Positions 25,743-34,381 of a stretch of DNA of 64,000 bases are shown piece after piece. The stretch is from the NCBI RefSeq assembly GCF_020404405.1, contig NZ_JAIZDA010000015.1, forward strand, positions 1 through 64,000. The letters run 5' to 3'. The stretch is from Novosphingobium sp. FKTRR1 (lineage in GTDB: Bacteria; Pseudomonadota; Alphaproteobacteria; Sphingomonadales; Sphingomonadaceae). The notes beneath the pieces were generated by a model. It made no database searches. It saw only the letters and a list, made by a program, of their open reading frames with translations, and was not told the origin of the DNA. The stretch's first letter is position 1, and every line of letters begins with the position of its first letter. Both the position numbers and the translations under genes were made by a program.

Positions 25743-26648
25743 ATGGCCGATCTTGATCTCCAGCCCAAGCTGATGGTGGGCGAAGGCTGGGGCGATTTCG
25801 CGCTGCTCGATTCGGGCCACGGCCGCAAGCTTGAGCGGTATGGCGACTACCGTTTCATCCGCCCCGAACCACAGGCCTTGTGGAGCCCGCGCCAGCCCGA
25901 CTGGGCGGCGCACGGCGAATTCGTGCCCGGATCGGACGAAGACGGCGGCGGGCGCTGGCTGTTCGGCGGGGGGCAGTTCGACCGCGCCGTCCCCCGCGAT
26001 GGCTGGCCCATGGCGCGCGATGAAGTGCGCTTTACCGCCAGTTGCACGCCGTTCCGCCATCTTGGTTTCTTTCCCGACATGGCCCCGGTGTGGGACTGGA
26101 TGGGGTCGCGGCTGGACGGGTTGGACGCCGCACAGACGCTCAACCTGTTCGGCTATACCGGTGTCGGCACGCTGTCGCTGTCTCGTTTTGGCCCGGTGAC
26201 CCATGTCGATGCGTCGAAAAAGTCGGTGGCACAGGCCCGCGCCAATGCCGCGCTTTCGGGGCTTGAGGCGCGGCCGGTGCGCTGGATCGTCGACGATGCC
26301 GCCAAGTTCACCGCCCGCGAAGTGCGGCGCACCAAGCGCTATGACGGCATCATCCTTGATCCGCCCAAGTTCGGGCGCGGCCCTGACGGCGAGGTCTGGC
26401 GGCTTGAGGAAAGCCTGCCCGGCCTGATCGGCGACTGCGCGCAACTGCTTGATGGCCAAAGCCGTTTCCTGTTCCTGACCGTCTATGCGGTGCGGATGTC
26501 CTCCCTGGCGATCGCCGGACTGCTGGCAGAGGCGCTGGCGCATTTGCCGGGTCGGATCGAACACGGCGATCTTGCCATCCGCGAGCAGGGCGAGGGCGGC
26601 CGGGTACTGCCGACCGCGATCTTCGCGCGCTGGTCAGGCGCAACATAA
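25743..26648 (+). CDS. Class I SAM-dependent methyltransferase, RlmI/RlmK-like
   Basis: 301 residues: an N-terminal beta-rich part and a Rossmann methyltransferase domain with NLFGYTGVGTLSL (SAM site), VDASKKSVAQARAN (acidic strand 2), VDDAAKF and the catalytic-loop ILDPPKFGRG. These motifs are those of 23S rRNA m5C/m2G methyltransferases of the RlmI/K type, but no PUA domain is present, so the exact target is not assigned. ATG 25743; the frame upstream overlaps thrC and is rejected. Confidence 0.85.
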   Translation: MADLDLQPKLMVGEGWGDFALLDSGHGRKLERYGDYRFIRPEPQALWSPRQPDWAAHGEFVPGSDEDGGGRWLFGGGQFDRAVPRDGWPMARDEVRFTASCTPFRHLGFFPDMAPVWDWMGSRLDGLDAAQTLNLFGYTGVGTLSLSRFGPVTHVDASKKSVAQARANAALSGLEARPVRWIVDDAAKFTAREVRRTKRYDGIILDPPKFGRGPDGEVWRLEESLPGLIGDCAQLLDGQSRFLFLTVYAVRMSSLAIAGLLAEALAHLPGRIEHGDLAIREQGEGGRVLPTAIFARWSGAT

Positions 26649-26744
26649 GCCGCGGCAGGGTGGCACGATCGGATCGTGTCACATCGCGCCGCATTGCCCG
26701 CAATCACTGGACATTCGCCGCATAGCCTGTCAGACGCCCGGCCC

Positions 26745-27119
26745 GTGTCAGACAGCCTCATCCTTGAAGTCGCCAATATCCAGACCGATGTCCTGACCGG
26801 CATCTATTCGGAAGAAACTGGCCGACCGCAGCCGTTGCGCATCTCGATCCGGGCCGAACTGGCGCCGCAGCCGCGCTACACGCCCGATTGCCCGCTCGCG
26901 GCGAGCAAGAACTACATGGATCTGAAATTCGCCGCGGGCGAAGGCTTGCCGCGCGACGTGCATTTCACCCTTATCGAGTCGGTCGCCGATCATATCTGTG
27001 AAACGCTTTTCCTGCAGGATGCGCGCCTCACCCGGATCAGCGTGAAGATCGTCAAGCTGGCGATCAGCGAGGGTGACGAGGAGATCGGCATGACCCTTTC
27101 GCGCGAGCGTCCGGCATGA
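26745..27119 (+). CDS. folB: Dihydroneopterin aldolase-like protein
   Basis: About 124 residues of the T-fold DHNA/FolX superfamily: TGIYSEETGRPQPLRISI with the acidic substrate glutamate region, FTLIESVADHICETL, and SVKIVKLAIS with the catalytic lysine in place of the usual KPxA. FolB cleaves dihydroneopterin to 6-hydroxymethyl-dihydropterin for folate. The start is uncertain: GTG 26745 (MSDSLILEV) fits family length but lacks a good ribosome site; GTG 26676 would add 23 residues. It overlaps the following reductase by 4 bases. FolX (epimerase) is the alternative. Confidence 0.85.
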   Translation: MSDSLILEVANIQTDVLTGIYSEETGRPQPLRISIRAELAPQPRYTPDCPLAASKNYMDLKFAAGEGLPRDVHFTLIESVADHICETLFLQDARLTRISVKIVKLAISEGDEEIGMTLSRERPA

Positions 27120-27880
27120 GTGAAACACGGCCGCTGGCATTCGTGACCGGCGGCTGGCGCCGCATTGGTGCCGCCATCGCCCGCAAACTGGCGCAAGAAG
27201 GCTGGGATCTGGCGTTGCATGCGCACCATGCGCGCAGTTTCGATCAGGGCTTCATCGATGAACTGGCTGTGCTGGGCGCGGTTGTGCACCCGGTGGCAGG
27301 CGACCTTGGTGACGGTGGCCTGGCCGCGCGGCTGGTGGCCGATGTGGCCGCCACCGCCGGGCGTCCGCCGGTCTTGCTGGTCAACTGCGCATCCGCCTTC
27401 AACGATGACACCATCGGCACCGTTACGCCCGAGGCGCTCGATTGGCATTTGCGAGTGAATCTATCGGCACCGGTGCTGTTGACGCGCGGCTTTGCCGATG
27501 CGCTGGGCGAGGCGCAGGGTGCGGTCGTACAGATCCTTGACCAGCGGGTGCAGAACCCGGTCCCGGATCAATTGAGCTACAGCCTGTCCAAGCAGGCGCT
27601 TCATGCCGCCGTGCGCACGCTCGCCCGCGCGCTGGCGCCGCGTATCCGGGTGAACGGTGTGGCGCCGGGACTGACCCTGCCGACGACCGATTACGACACG
27701 GAACAATGGCATCGGCTGGAGCAGATGATGCCACTGCAGCGCTTGTCCGGGGCCGAGGAAATTGCCGATGCCGTGCGCTTCCTGGCCAGCGCGCCGTCGA
27801 TCACCGGACAGACTTTGTTCGTGGATGCAGGCGCACACCTTGAATCTTACCCCCGCGACTTCGTATATCTCGGCAGGTGA
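27116..27880 (+). CDS. Short-chain reductase, pteridine reductase / FolM-like
   Basis: A 254-residue classical SDR. The cofactor loop is TGGWRRIG (11-18), whose double arginine is typical of NADPH-dependent pteridine reductases and FolM rather than of common SDRs. NCASAF is the NNAG equivalent and YSLSK (Tyr155, Lys159) the catalytic pair; the usual catalytic serine position reads LDQR, as in pteridine reductases. FolM reduces dihydromonapterin or dihydrofolate. Its overlap with folB and moaA supports a pterin substrate. Confidence 0.82.
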   Translation: MSETRPLAFVTGGWRRIGAAIARKLAQEGWDLALHAHHARSFDQGFIDELAVLGAVVHPVAGDLGDGGLAARLVADVAATAGRPPVLLVNCASAFNDDTIGTVTPEALDWHLRVNLSAPVLLTRGFADALGEAQGAVVQILDQRVQNPVPDQLSYSLSKQALHAAVRTLARALAPRIRVNGVAPGLTLPTTDYDTEQWHRLEQMMPLQRLSGAEEIADAVRFLASAPSITGQTLFVDAGAHLESYPRDFVYLGR

Positions 27881-28881
27881 CGGTTCAGGCACCCCTTATC
27901 GATCGGTTTGCGCGCGCGATCACCTATCTGCGGCTCTCTGTGACAGACCGTTGCGACTTGCGTTGCACGTATTGCATGCCCGAGCGGATGACCTTTCTGC
28001 CGCGCGCCGAAGTGCTGACGCTTGAGGAACTGCACAAGATCGCGCTGGCGTTCATTGCGCGCGGGGTGCGCAAGATCCGGCTCACCGGCGGCGAACCGCT
28101 GGTGCGGCGCGACATGCTGCAACTGGTGCAGGCGCTGGGCCGCCAGTTGGGCGACGGGCTCGACGAACTGACGCTGACGACCAACGGCACCCATCTGGCC
28201 CAGTTCGCCGATGACCTTGCGGCAGCCGGGGTGCGGCGGGTCAATGTCTCGCTCGACACGCTCGACCGGGCGACCTTTGCCAGCCTTACCCGGCGCGACC
28301 AGTTGCCGCAGGTGCTCGAAGGGATCGCGGCGGCCAAAGCGGCGGGACTGAAAGTCAAGCTCAACACCGTCGCGCTCAAAGGCTTGAACGAGGCCGAAAT
28401 TCCCGAGCTTGTGGCGTGGGCGCACAGCCAGGGGCACAGCGTCACCCTGATCGAGGTCATGCCGCTGGGCGAGGTCGATGGCGACCGCTTCGATCACTAT
28501 CTGCCGCTTGATGCAGTGCGTCGCGATCTCGAATCACGCTGGACGCTGGTGCCCAACGCTGATCGTAGCGGTGGGCCAGCGCGCTATCTCGATGTGGCCG
28601 AAACCGGTGGGAGGCTTGGCTTCATCACGCCCTTGACCGGCAATTTCTGCGAAGGCTGCAATCGCGTGCGGCTGACTGCGACCGGACAATTGTTCATGTG
28701 TCTGGGTGGAGAAGCGCAAGTCGACTTGCGCGCGGCGGTGCGTTCGGACGATCCGCAAGCCGCGCTCGATGCCGCGTTCGCCCGCGCGATGGGTGAAAAA
28801 CCCGAACGCCACAATTTCGTGATCGACCGGGCCGGGGCCGCGCCCGCGTTGGCCCGCCATATGTCCACGACCGGAGGCTGA
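27877..28881 (+). CDS. moaA: GTP 3',8-cyclase
   Basis: Radical SAM enzyme that starts molybdopterin synthesis by cyclising GTP. The radical SAM cluster motif is CDLRCTYC (Cys26, 30, 33), followed by RLTGGEPL. The C-terminal GTP-binding cluster is FCEGC with a third cysteine 13 residues on (LFMC). The C-terminal Gly-Gly needed for activity is present (STTGG). GTG start overlaps the SDR stop by 4 bases. MoaC is not in the window. Confidence 0.97.
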   Translation: MTVQAPLIDRFARAITYLRLSVTDRCDLRCTYCMPERMTFLPRAEVLTLEELHKIALAFIARGVRKIRLTGGEPLVRRDMLQLVQALGRQLGDGLDELTLTTNGTHLAQFADDLAAAGVRRVNVSLDTLDRATFASLTRRDQLPQVLEGIAAAKAAGLKVKLNTVALKGLNEAEIPELVAWAHSQGHSVTLIEVMPLGEVDGDRFDHYLPLDAVRRDLESRWTLVPNADRSGGPARYLDVAETGGRLGFITPLTGNFCEGCNRVRLTATGQLFMCLGGEAQVDLRAAVRSDDPQAALDAAFARAMGEKPERHNFVIDRAGAAPALARHMSTTGG

Positions 28882-28882
28882 T

Positions 28883-29140
28883 GTGCCTGAGGCCAATGCG
28901 CGACTCGTGTTTCTGGGGCGGCTGGAAGACGTGGCTGGTTGTGCGGAACTGGCGGTCCAGCCGGGCCCGCTGGATCAGGTGCTGGCACGAATCGATCGCG
29001 CGCTGGCGGTCGAGCTTTTGGGTGAGCGCATCCGGCTGGCGTTGAACGGGCGGTTGCTGTCTGATGCAGCCAGCATCGAACTGGCCGCAGGCGACGAACT
29101 GGCGTTCCTGCCGCCGGTCAGTGGAGGCTGCCGTGGATGA
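28883..29140 (+). CDS. moaD: Molybdopterin synthase small subunit, with a three-residue extension after Gly-Gly
   Basis: A beta-grasp protein of 85 residues that normally carries the thiocarboxylate on a C-terminal Gly-Gly for MoaE. The hydrophobic LAFLPPVSGG is conserved, but the frame continues Cys-Arg-Gly before the stop at 29138-29140, so the di-glycine is not terminal as written. In other MoaD proteins the stop directly follows Gly-Gly. The extra codons overlap the moaE start. Possible explanations are proteolytic trimming, an altered stop codon (TGC for TGA) or a sequencing error. GTG start, SD GGAGG at 28873. Confidence 0.85.
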   Translation: MPEANARLVFLGRLEDVAGCAELAVQPGPLDQVLARIDRALAVELLGERIRLALNGRLLSDAASIELAAGDELAFLPPVSGGCRG

Positions 29141-29573
29141 GGTGCGGCTGTTGGCCGATGGCTTTGACCCCGGCTTCGAACTGATCCGCTTTGCCGCCAC
29201 GCATCCGCGTGCGGGCGGGATCGCCAGCTTTCTGGGGCAAGTGCGCGAGGGCGACGGCGTGGAAGCGCTGGAACTGCGCCACTATCCGCCGATGACGTTG
29301 CCGGGCATGCAAGCGCTCGCACGATCGGTGCGCCAGCGCTGGGCGCTTGACGGGCTGATGCTGGTACATCGCTACGGCCTGCTCACGCCCGGCCAGCCGA
29401 TAGTGCTGGTGGCCGCTGCCGCGCGACATCGGCGCGATGCTTTTGCCGCCGCCGACTATGCGATGGACCACCTCAAGAGCGAGAGCTGGTTCTGGAAGCG
29501 CGAACGGACGGCGGACGGATGGCGCTGGATCGAGCCGCGCGAGCAGGACTTCCGCGATAAAGCGCGCTGGTAG
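29133..29573 (+). CDS. moaE: Molybdopterin synthase catalytic subunit
   Basis: Transfers sulfur from MoaD to precursor Z (cPMP). The 146-residue protein has the family pattern AGGIASFLGQVREGD near the start, ELRHYPPM and the catalytic DHLKSESWFWKRE. GTG 29133 is chosen because GGAGG lies 5 bases upstream; that site also encodes the Gly-Gly of MoaD. GTG 29121 is an alternative. It overlaps moaD by 8 bases and ends the pterin operon. Confidence 0.95.
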   Translation: MDEVRLLADGFDPGFELIRFAATHPRAGGIASFLGQVREGDGVEALELRHYPPMTLPGMQALARSVRQRWALDGLMLVHRYGLLTPGQPIVLVAAAARHRRDAFAAADYAMDHLKSESWFWKRERTADGWRWIEPREQDFRDKARW

Positions 29574-29614
29574 GGCTCGCCGGTAAGGCGCGCTCTTTTG
29601 CGCCGGGGGACGAT

Positions 29615-30175
29615 TCAGTTCGGCATCATGGCCTGCAGCCCGGCGATTCGCGCATCCTGACGCGCCACAAGCGCACTCACCGTGGCGTGGCGCTCCTTCA
29701 GCGCGGCTAGACGCGGATCGGCCACCCGCGCATCGCTGATCGTGGTTTCCACCAGCAACCGGTCAAGATCGGCCAGCGCCACCGTGGCGCGGCTGCGTGC
29801 CGATTCGAGGTCGGCCAGCGCGATCTGCGCCACCGCCCAAGCCTCGCTTCCACGCGCTGCATTGCGCGCAGAACCGATTCGCTGCGCCGATACAGCCTCG
29901 CGCGCCGCGAATCGGCTGTCGGCTTCCTGAGCCTGCGCGACCAGAGCGTCGGCGCGGGGCAGCGGGTCGGGGCCGGGCGGGGGGAGGGGTGTCGATGTGG
30001 AGGACGCCCCGGTTGTCGCGGGCGCGACGGCGAAGCTGCGCTCTGCCGGGCGCCGCGCAAGCGAGGGGAAATCGCCGCGCTGGCTGGCGCAACCGCCCAG
30101 CAAGCCAAGAGCGGCGAGCGCCAATGCACTACGAGCGAGCAATGAAGCGGGCGAAAGACTGGACGAAGCGACCAT
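29615..30175 (-). CDS. Lipoprotein with helical C-terminal region, function unknown
   Basis: 186 residues: signal peptide with lipobox LLGGCA (Cys29), a Pro/Thr/Ser-rich linker (about 50-75), and an alanine-rich, strongly helical part (about 76-186) with heptad-like Leu/Ala spacing, probably a coiled coil. No enzyme motif is seen. ATG 30175 starts the signal peptide; the open frame to 30244 is rejected. Coiled-coil lipoproteins of this kind are usually outer-membrane associated. Transcribed convergently to moaE. Confidence 0.75.
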   Translation of the reverse strand: MVASSSLSPASLLARSALALAALGLLGGCASQRGDFPSLARRPAERSFAVAPATTGASSTSTPLPPPGPDPLPRADALVAQAQEADSRFAAREAVSAQRIGSARNAARGSEAWAVAQIALADLESARSRATVALADLDRLLVETTISDARVADPRLAALKERHATVSALVARQDARIAGLQAMMPN

Positions 30176-30261
30176 GCCAGTGCCATAGCAGGCTATCCGG
30201 TCGCTACCAGTGGCGATGGATGCGATGGAGCGGCCCTGCGGCATTTTCCTTCGGGCTGGCG

Positions 30262-30290
30262 TTGACAGCTTGGGCCCTTTGGACTATCCG
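30262..30290 (+). promoter_or_regulatory. Predicted promoter of rplU-rpmA
   Basis: TTGACA (30262-30267) is a perfect -35 box, followed after 17 bases by TATCCG (30285-30290). It lies about 144 bases upstream of rplU, leaving a leader of some 135 bases. No recognised ribosomal-protein leader motif is visible in it. Confidence 0.65.
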
Positions 30291-30433
30291 CGCCGCTCTT
30301 TCCGGGGTTTCCGCGCTTTTGCGGGTCTTCGGCGTATTGCCCGCTGTCCGCGATTCGCATGTCATGCAAGTTCATGGCATGGTTGTCGGGGTGCTTGGTG
30401 GGTCAGGCATTTTGGAACGGATAGCACAAGACC

Positions 30434-30730
30434 ATGTTCGCAATCGTGCGCACGGGCGGCAAGCAGTACCGCGTAGCCGCCGGAGACAAGATCGCCGTCG
30501 AAAAGCTGGCTGGTGAAGCCGGTGAGACGATCACCCTTGGCGACATTCTGCTCGCTGGCAAGGATGGCGAAGTGACCGACGCCACTGGCGTGACGGTCTC
30601 GGCCCAGATCATCGCCCAGGCGAAGTCGGAAAAGGTCGTGGTGTTCAAGAAGCGCCGCCGCCACAACTATCGTCGCAAGAACGGCCACCGCCAGCAGCTT
30701 ACCCTGCTGCGCATCGTGTCGGTCGCCTGA
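30434..30730 (+). CDS. rplU: 50S ribosomal protein L21
   Basis: 98 residues with the typical start [14 protein letters not shown] and the basic [16 protein letters not shown] segment that binds 23S rRNA. Co-transcribed with rpmA 24 bases downstream, the universal order. GGATAGC upstream is a modest ribosome site. Confidence 0.98.
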   Translation: MFAIVRTGGKQYRVAAGDKIAVEKLAGEAGETITLGDILLAGKDGEVTDATGVTVSAQIIAQAKSEKVVVFKKRRRHNYRRKNGHRQQLTLLRIVSVA

Positions 30731-30754
30731 GCGCAAGATCCGGAGTAGTCTGAG

Positions 30755-31024
30755 ATGGCACACAAGAAAGCAGGCGGTTCGTCGCGCAACGGTCGCGACT
30801 CGCAGTCCAAGCGCCTCGGCGTGAAGAAGTTCGGCGGCCAGGAAGTGGTCGGCGGCAACATCATCATCCGTCAGCGCGGCACCCGCGTTTACCCCGGCGC
30901 CAACGTTGGCCTGGGCAAGGATCACACCCTGTTTGCGCTGGGCAACGGCCGCGTGCGTTTCCACGCCGGCAAGCTCGGCCGCAAGTACGTGTCGGTCGAC
31001 ATTCAGGCTGAAGCTGCCGAATAA
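30755..31024 (+). CDS. rpmA: 50S ribosomal protein L27
   Basis: 89 residues beginning [16 protein letters not shown], the conserved flexible N-terminus that reaches the peptidyl-transferase centre, followed by GVKKFGGQ and [12 protein letters not shown]. No Firmicutes-type cleavable extension. GGAGT lies about 10 bases upstream. Followed by a triple hairpin and terminator; obg, often next, is not here. Confidence 0.98.
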   Translation: MAHKKAGGSSRNGRDSQSKRLGVKKFGGQEVVGGNIIIRQRGTRVYPGANVGLGKDHTLFALGNGRVRFHAGKLGRKYVSVDIQAEAAE

Positions 31025-31042
31025 GCGGATGGTCATGCCAAG

Positions 31043-31063
31043 GGCCATCCTGACGGGATGGCC
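31043..31063 (+). other. First hairpin downstream of rpmA
   Basis: GGCCATCC (31043-31050), loop tgacg, GGATGGCC (31056-31063): a perfect 8-bp stem-loop 18 bases after the stop. No T-run; it may protect the 3' end of the mRNA. Confidence 0.6.
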
Positions 31064-31065
31064 CC

Positions 31066-31085
31066 GCCGAACCTTGCGGTTCGGC
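31066..31085 (+). other. Second hairpin downstream of rpmA
   Basis: GCCGAACC (31066-31073), loop ttgc, GGTTCGGC (31078-31085): a perfect 8-bp stem with a tetraloop, two bases after the first hairpin. Confidence 0.6.
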
Positions 31086-31092
31086 TGATTGA

Positions 31093-31122
31093 GGGAGAGG
31101 GGCCCACCCGTCTCCCTTTTTT
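31093..31122 (+). terminator. Rho-independent terminator of rplU-rpmA
   Basis: GGGAGAGGGG, loop, CCCGTCTCCC (31093-31116, small internal mismatch) followed by six T residues (31117-31122). The third of three consecutive hairpins and the only one with a T-run. Confidence 0.9.
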
Positions 31123-31266
31123 CGTTTCTCCCTTGCATCCGCAACAGCGCCATTTCGGAACCATCTGTCGCACGATGGGGGCAATCCGGTGGCATTCGCC
31201 ATATCGTTGTAACGGCTCGCGCTTAGGGCGCAGTCGACCAGCGGGGGCGGACGAGGAGAAACGCGC

Positions 31267-31857
31267 GTGTTCATTCGCAGCGAACGACTGTTCCTGAGAC
31301 CCGGCTGGCCCGAAGATTGGGCCGAACTGCATGCCTTGTTCGATGACGAGGCGGTCGTGCGCAATCTTGCGCGCGCGCGCTGGCCTTATCGCCCCGACGA
31401 TGCCCGCGCGTTCGCCGGTTTGCCGCAGGCTCCGCGCCATCCGCACTTCTTTATCACCCAGCCCGGTGCGCATGGCGCGCGCTTGATCGGCTGCGCGGGC
31501 CTGGTCGAACCGGACGTCGGGGCAGAGGCTGGTACGGTCGGCCTTGCCTATTGGATCGGTCAGCCATTCTGGACGCGCGGGTTTGCGACCGAGGCCGTGC
31601 GCGCGCTGTTGCCAGTGGCGCGCACGCTGGGCCACCGCCGCGTGGTCGCCAGCGTGTTTGCCGACAATCCCGCCGCCGCCCGCGTGCTGGCCAAAGTCGG
31701 CCTGCAACCCGTCGGGGGCGTGCACGCCTGCTTCAATCCGGCGCGCGGGCATGATGCACCAGCACAACTGCACGCCATAGACATTGATCTGGCTGGCAAT
31801 TGCAACTGTACTGGTGTGGCCCCCGCGGCCAAGTCGGCGCTGATCCGCGCTGCTTGA
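31267..31857 (+). CDS. GNAT family N-acetyltransferase (RimJ/RimL-like)
   Basis: 196 residues with a single GNAT fold: RSERLFLRPGWPEDW at the start is typical of RimJ/RimL-type enzymes, YWIGQPFWTRGFATEAVRAL is the acetyl-CoA motif A variant and VFADNPAAARVLAKVGLQ motif B. Substrate unknown (protein N-terminus or small amine). GTG 31267 has GAGGAGA upstream. Confidence 0.85.
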   Translation: MFIRSERLFLRPGWPEDWAELHALFDDEAVVRNLARARWPYRPDDARAFAGLPQAPRHPHFFITQPGAHGARLIGCAGLVEPDVGAEAGTVGLAYWIGQPFWTRGFATEAVRALLPVARTLGHRRVVASVFADNPAAARVLAKVGLQPVGGVHACFNPARGHDAPAQLHAIDIDLAGNCNCTGVAPAAKSALIRAA

Positions 31858-31889
31858 GCCAAGGGGTGGCGCAACCCTTGTGATAGCGC

Positions 31890-31912
31890 CGCTGCCGCCG
31901 CTTGCGGCAGCG
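31890..31912 (+). terminator. GC-rich hairpin after the GNAT gene
   Basis: CGCTGCCGC (31890-31898) and GCGGCAGCG (31904-31912) form a perfect 9-bp stem with a 5-base loop, about 33 bases after the stop. No T-run, so only a possible terminator. Confidence 0.45.
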
Positions 31913-31966
31913 CGCGCGGCGGACTACGGACTCCATGGGAGGTTTGCCGCATCGGCTCGTGCCTCC

Positions 31967-32581
31967 ATGGGGTGTTCGTTGGAAAAGTTGGTTCGCAAGC
32001 GTCTCAGCCCTCAGGAAAGCCGCGTCGCCGCGCTCAATGCCGCGCGTGGGCTGCTGATCGAGGCGGGGCCGCAGGCAGTCACGCTCAAGGCCGTGGCAGC
32101 GCGCATCGGGCGCACCCATGCCAACTTGCTGCATCATTTCGGGTCGGCTGCGGGCTTGCAGAAGGATCTGGCGCGCCATCTGGCCCAAACGATCTGTACC
32201 AATATCCGCGATACGGTGATCGCCAATCGCAGCGGCATCGGTTCGCCACGCGATGTTGTGGATCTGACCTTCGATGCCTTCGACAAAGAAGGCGCAGGCG
32301 CGCTCGCCTCATGGATGCTGCTGACAGGGAACGAGGATGCGCTCGATCCGATCGTCGATGCCGTGCACGATCTTGTCGTCGAACTGGACGAATTCGGATC
32401 GGATGCGCAACGCAGCAACACCCTCGCGCTCACGCTGATGGCGTTGGGCGATGCGCTGATGGGCGGGCCGTTGAGCCAGGCGCTCGATCTGCCCCGCCAT
32501 GCAGCGCGCGACCGCGCGGAACGCCTGCTGGTCGAAGGACTTCAGGCGGCCGGGGTTACTCTGCCGCCGAATTGTCCGTAA
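31967..32581 (+). CDS. TetR/AcrR family transcriptional regulator
   Basis: About 204 residues. The N-terminal helix-turn-helix is clear: VTLKAVAARIGRTHANLLHHFGS (split here as VTLKAVAARIGR and THANLLHHFGS) at 38-60, preceded by AALNAARGLLIEAG. The C-terminal helical ligand domain is unassigned. The start is uncertain: ATG 31967, TTG 31979 (MEKLVRKR) or further upstream; no strong ribosome site is seen. The 3' end overlaps the convergent ygfZ gene by 26 bases. The target operon cannot be told from position. Confidence 0.85.
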   Translation: MGCSLEKLVRKRLSPQESRVAALNAARGLLIEAGPQAVTLKAVAARIGRTHANLLHHFGSAAGLQKDLARHLAQTICTNIRDTVIANRSGIGSPRDVVDLTFDAFDKEGAGALASWMLLTGNEDALDPIVDAVHDLVVELDEFGSDAQRSNTLALTLMALGDALMGGPLSQALDLPRHAARDRAERLLVEGLQAAGVTLPPNCP

Positions 32582-33296
32582 GCGGCAGCCACGATGGCCG
32601 CAGGTCGTCCGGGATCGCTTCAACCCGCAGATGGTCGACGGCTAGATCGAATTCGGGATAGGCCGCACGCTGCCGGGTGAGGTCGGAGCGTTCGAGGGGG
32701 ACCACGATCAACCGCCGGTTGACCTTTTGCCGCCAGTTCATCCGCGCGGTGTTTTCCTGACCGACATAGCAGCCCTTGGTGAAGCTGACGCCGTTCAGTT
32801 CGGCCGCGTTGGCTTCAAGCCACAAGGTCTGGTCGCTGCCGAGTTCGGCTATGCCCTCTGTCACGCCAAGTGACAGGCGATGGGCCCGCCATGCCGCATC
32901 GGCCGGGGCATCGTTCGGACCAATCGCCGCCAGTTGGCGCAGGCCTAGCGCAGGCAGGCGCGGATCGGGCGTTCCGGCTCCGTCAAGATTCCAGAACACG
33001 CCGAGCGACGGATCGCGGGCGATCGCGATCTTGCGCCGCAGCCGATAGAGCGACAGGCGCCGGACCAGTGCATCGGCGACTGCCGCCTCGCAATCGATCA
33101 GCCAGTCGGCGCCATCGCCCCAGACGATGAAGTCGAACAGCGCCTTGCCTTGCGGCGAAAGCAGTCCGGCCCACACCGGCAAGGGCCCGGCCATGTCGCT
33201 GGTGACCAGCCCTTGCAGAAAGCTAGCGACCGATTCGGTCGGGTCTTGTGGCGACAGACGGATCACGGCGCGATCGTGCAGGCGGGCGTTGCTCAT
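32556..33296 (-). CDS. ygfZ: Folate-binding protein YgfZ (Fe-S cluster repair, GcvT-like)
   Basis: 246 residues of the GcvT/YgfZ family with the signature KGCYVGQE, whose cysteine is essential, and FLQGLVTSDM near the start. YgfZ/Iba57 proteins use tetrahydrofolate in assembly or repair of 4Fe-4S clusters, for example in MiaB and other radical SAM enzymes. ATG 33296 (MSNARLH). Divergent from pyrC with 38 bases between the starts. Confidence 0.93.
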   Translation of the reverse strand: MSNARLHDRAVIRLSPQDPTESVASFLQGLVTSDMAGPLPVWAGLLSPQGKALFDFIVWGDGADWLIDCEAAVADALVRRLSLYRLRRKIAIARDPSLGVFWNLDGAGTPDPRLPALGLRQLAAIGPNDAPADAAWRAHRLSLGVTEGIAELGSDQTLWLEANAAELNGVSFTKGCYVGQENTARMNWRQKVNRRLIVVPLERSDLTRQRAAYPEFDLAVDHLRVEAIPDDLRPSWLPLTDNSAAE

Positions 33297-33334
33297 GCGT
33301 GACAGATAGGGTCGATGCCGCCTAAGGGAAAGGG

Positions 33335-34378
33335 ATGACCGACACGCAGACTCTGACGATCCGCCGCCCGGATGACTGGCATGTGCATTTGCGCGATGGC
33401 GCGCTGCTGCAAGGTGTGGTGCCCTATACCGCGCGCCAGTTTGCGCGGGCCATCGTGATGCCCAACCTGAACCCGCCGATGACCGACGTCGCGGGCGTTG
33501 CGGCCTATCGCGACCGCATTCTGGCGGCATTGCCGGCAGGCAGCGACTTTACCCCGCTGATGACGCTGTACCTGACCGATCATACCGACCCGGACGAAGT
33601 CGAGCGCGGGTTTGCCGCCGGGGTGTTCGTGGCGGCAAAGCTTTATCCGGCGCACGCCACCACCGGATCGGCCCATGGCGTGACCAGCGTGGCCAACATC
33701 CGCGCGGTGCTGGAACGGATGGAAAAGATCGGCATGCCCTTGCTGATCCATGGCGAAGTGACCGAGGCGCACGTCGATATCTTCGACCGTGAGGCGGTGT
33801 TCATTGAGCGCACGCTGATCCCGCTCGTCAGTGACCTGCCCGGATTGAAGATCGTGTTCGAACACATCACCACGCAAGAAGCGGCGCAGTTCGTCGAGGC
33901 GGCAGGTTCGACCATCGCGGCGACGGTGACCCCCCAGCACCTCCACATCAATCGCAACGCCATGCTGGTCGGCGGGATTCGTCCGCACGCCTATTGCCTG
34001 CCGGTGGCCAAGCGCGAAGTGCATCGTCTGGCGCTGCGCAAGCTGGCCACATCGGGCTTCGAACGGATCTTTCTGGGCACCGACACTGCGCCGCACGCGC
34101 AACATCTGAAAGAGGCGGCTTGCGGCTGCGCGGGGCTGTTCAACGCGCCTTTCGCGCTGGAAAGCTATCTCGCGGTGTTCGAGGCCGAGGGCGCGCTGGA
34201 TCGGTTCGAGGCATTTGCCTCGCGCAATGGCCCGGCGTTCTATGGCCTGCCGGTCAATGAAGGCACAGTAACGTTGACGCGCCGAACGATCGTGGTGCCC
34301 GAGGTGATTGACGCCAATGGCACGGCGATCGTGCCGTTCCATGCCGGGGAAACGCTGGCTTGGCGGCTGGAGGACTGA
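33335..34378 (+). CDS. pyrC: Dihydroorotase
   Basis: Cyclises carbamoyl-aspartate to dihydroorotate. Type II (E. coli-like) zinc enzyme of 347 residues: DWHVHLRDG (His16, His18), the carboxylated lysine in [11 protein letters not shown] (Lys102), further metal histidines in LLIHGEV and EHITT, and the catalytic Asp in [12 protein letters not shown] upstream of ATG 33335. Confidence 0.97.
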   Translation: MTDTQTLTIRRPDDWHVHLRDGALLQGVVPYTARQFARAIVMPNLNPPMTDVAGVAAYRDRILAALPAGSDFTPLMTLYLTDHTDPDEVERGFAAGVFVAAKLYPAHATTGSAHGVTSVANIRAVLERMEKIGMPLLIHGEVTEAHVDIFDREAVFIERTLIPLVSDLPGLKIVFEHITTQEAAQFVEAAGSTIAATVTPQHLHINRNAMLVGGIRPHAYCLPVAKREVHRLALRKLATSGFERIFLGTDTAPHAQHLKEAACGCAGLFNAPFALESYLAVFEAEGALDRFEAFASRNGPAFYGLPVNEGTVTLTRRTIVVPEVIDANGTAIVPFHAGETLAWRLED

Positions 34379-34381
34379 CTT

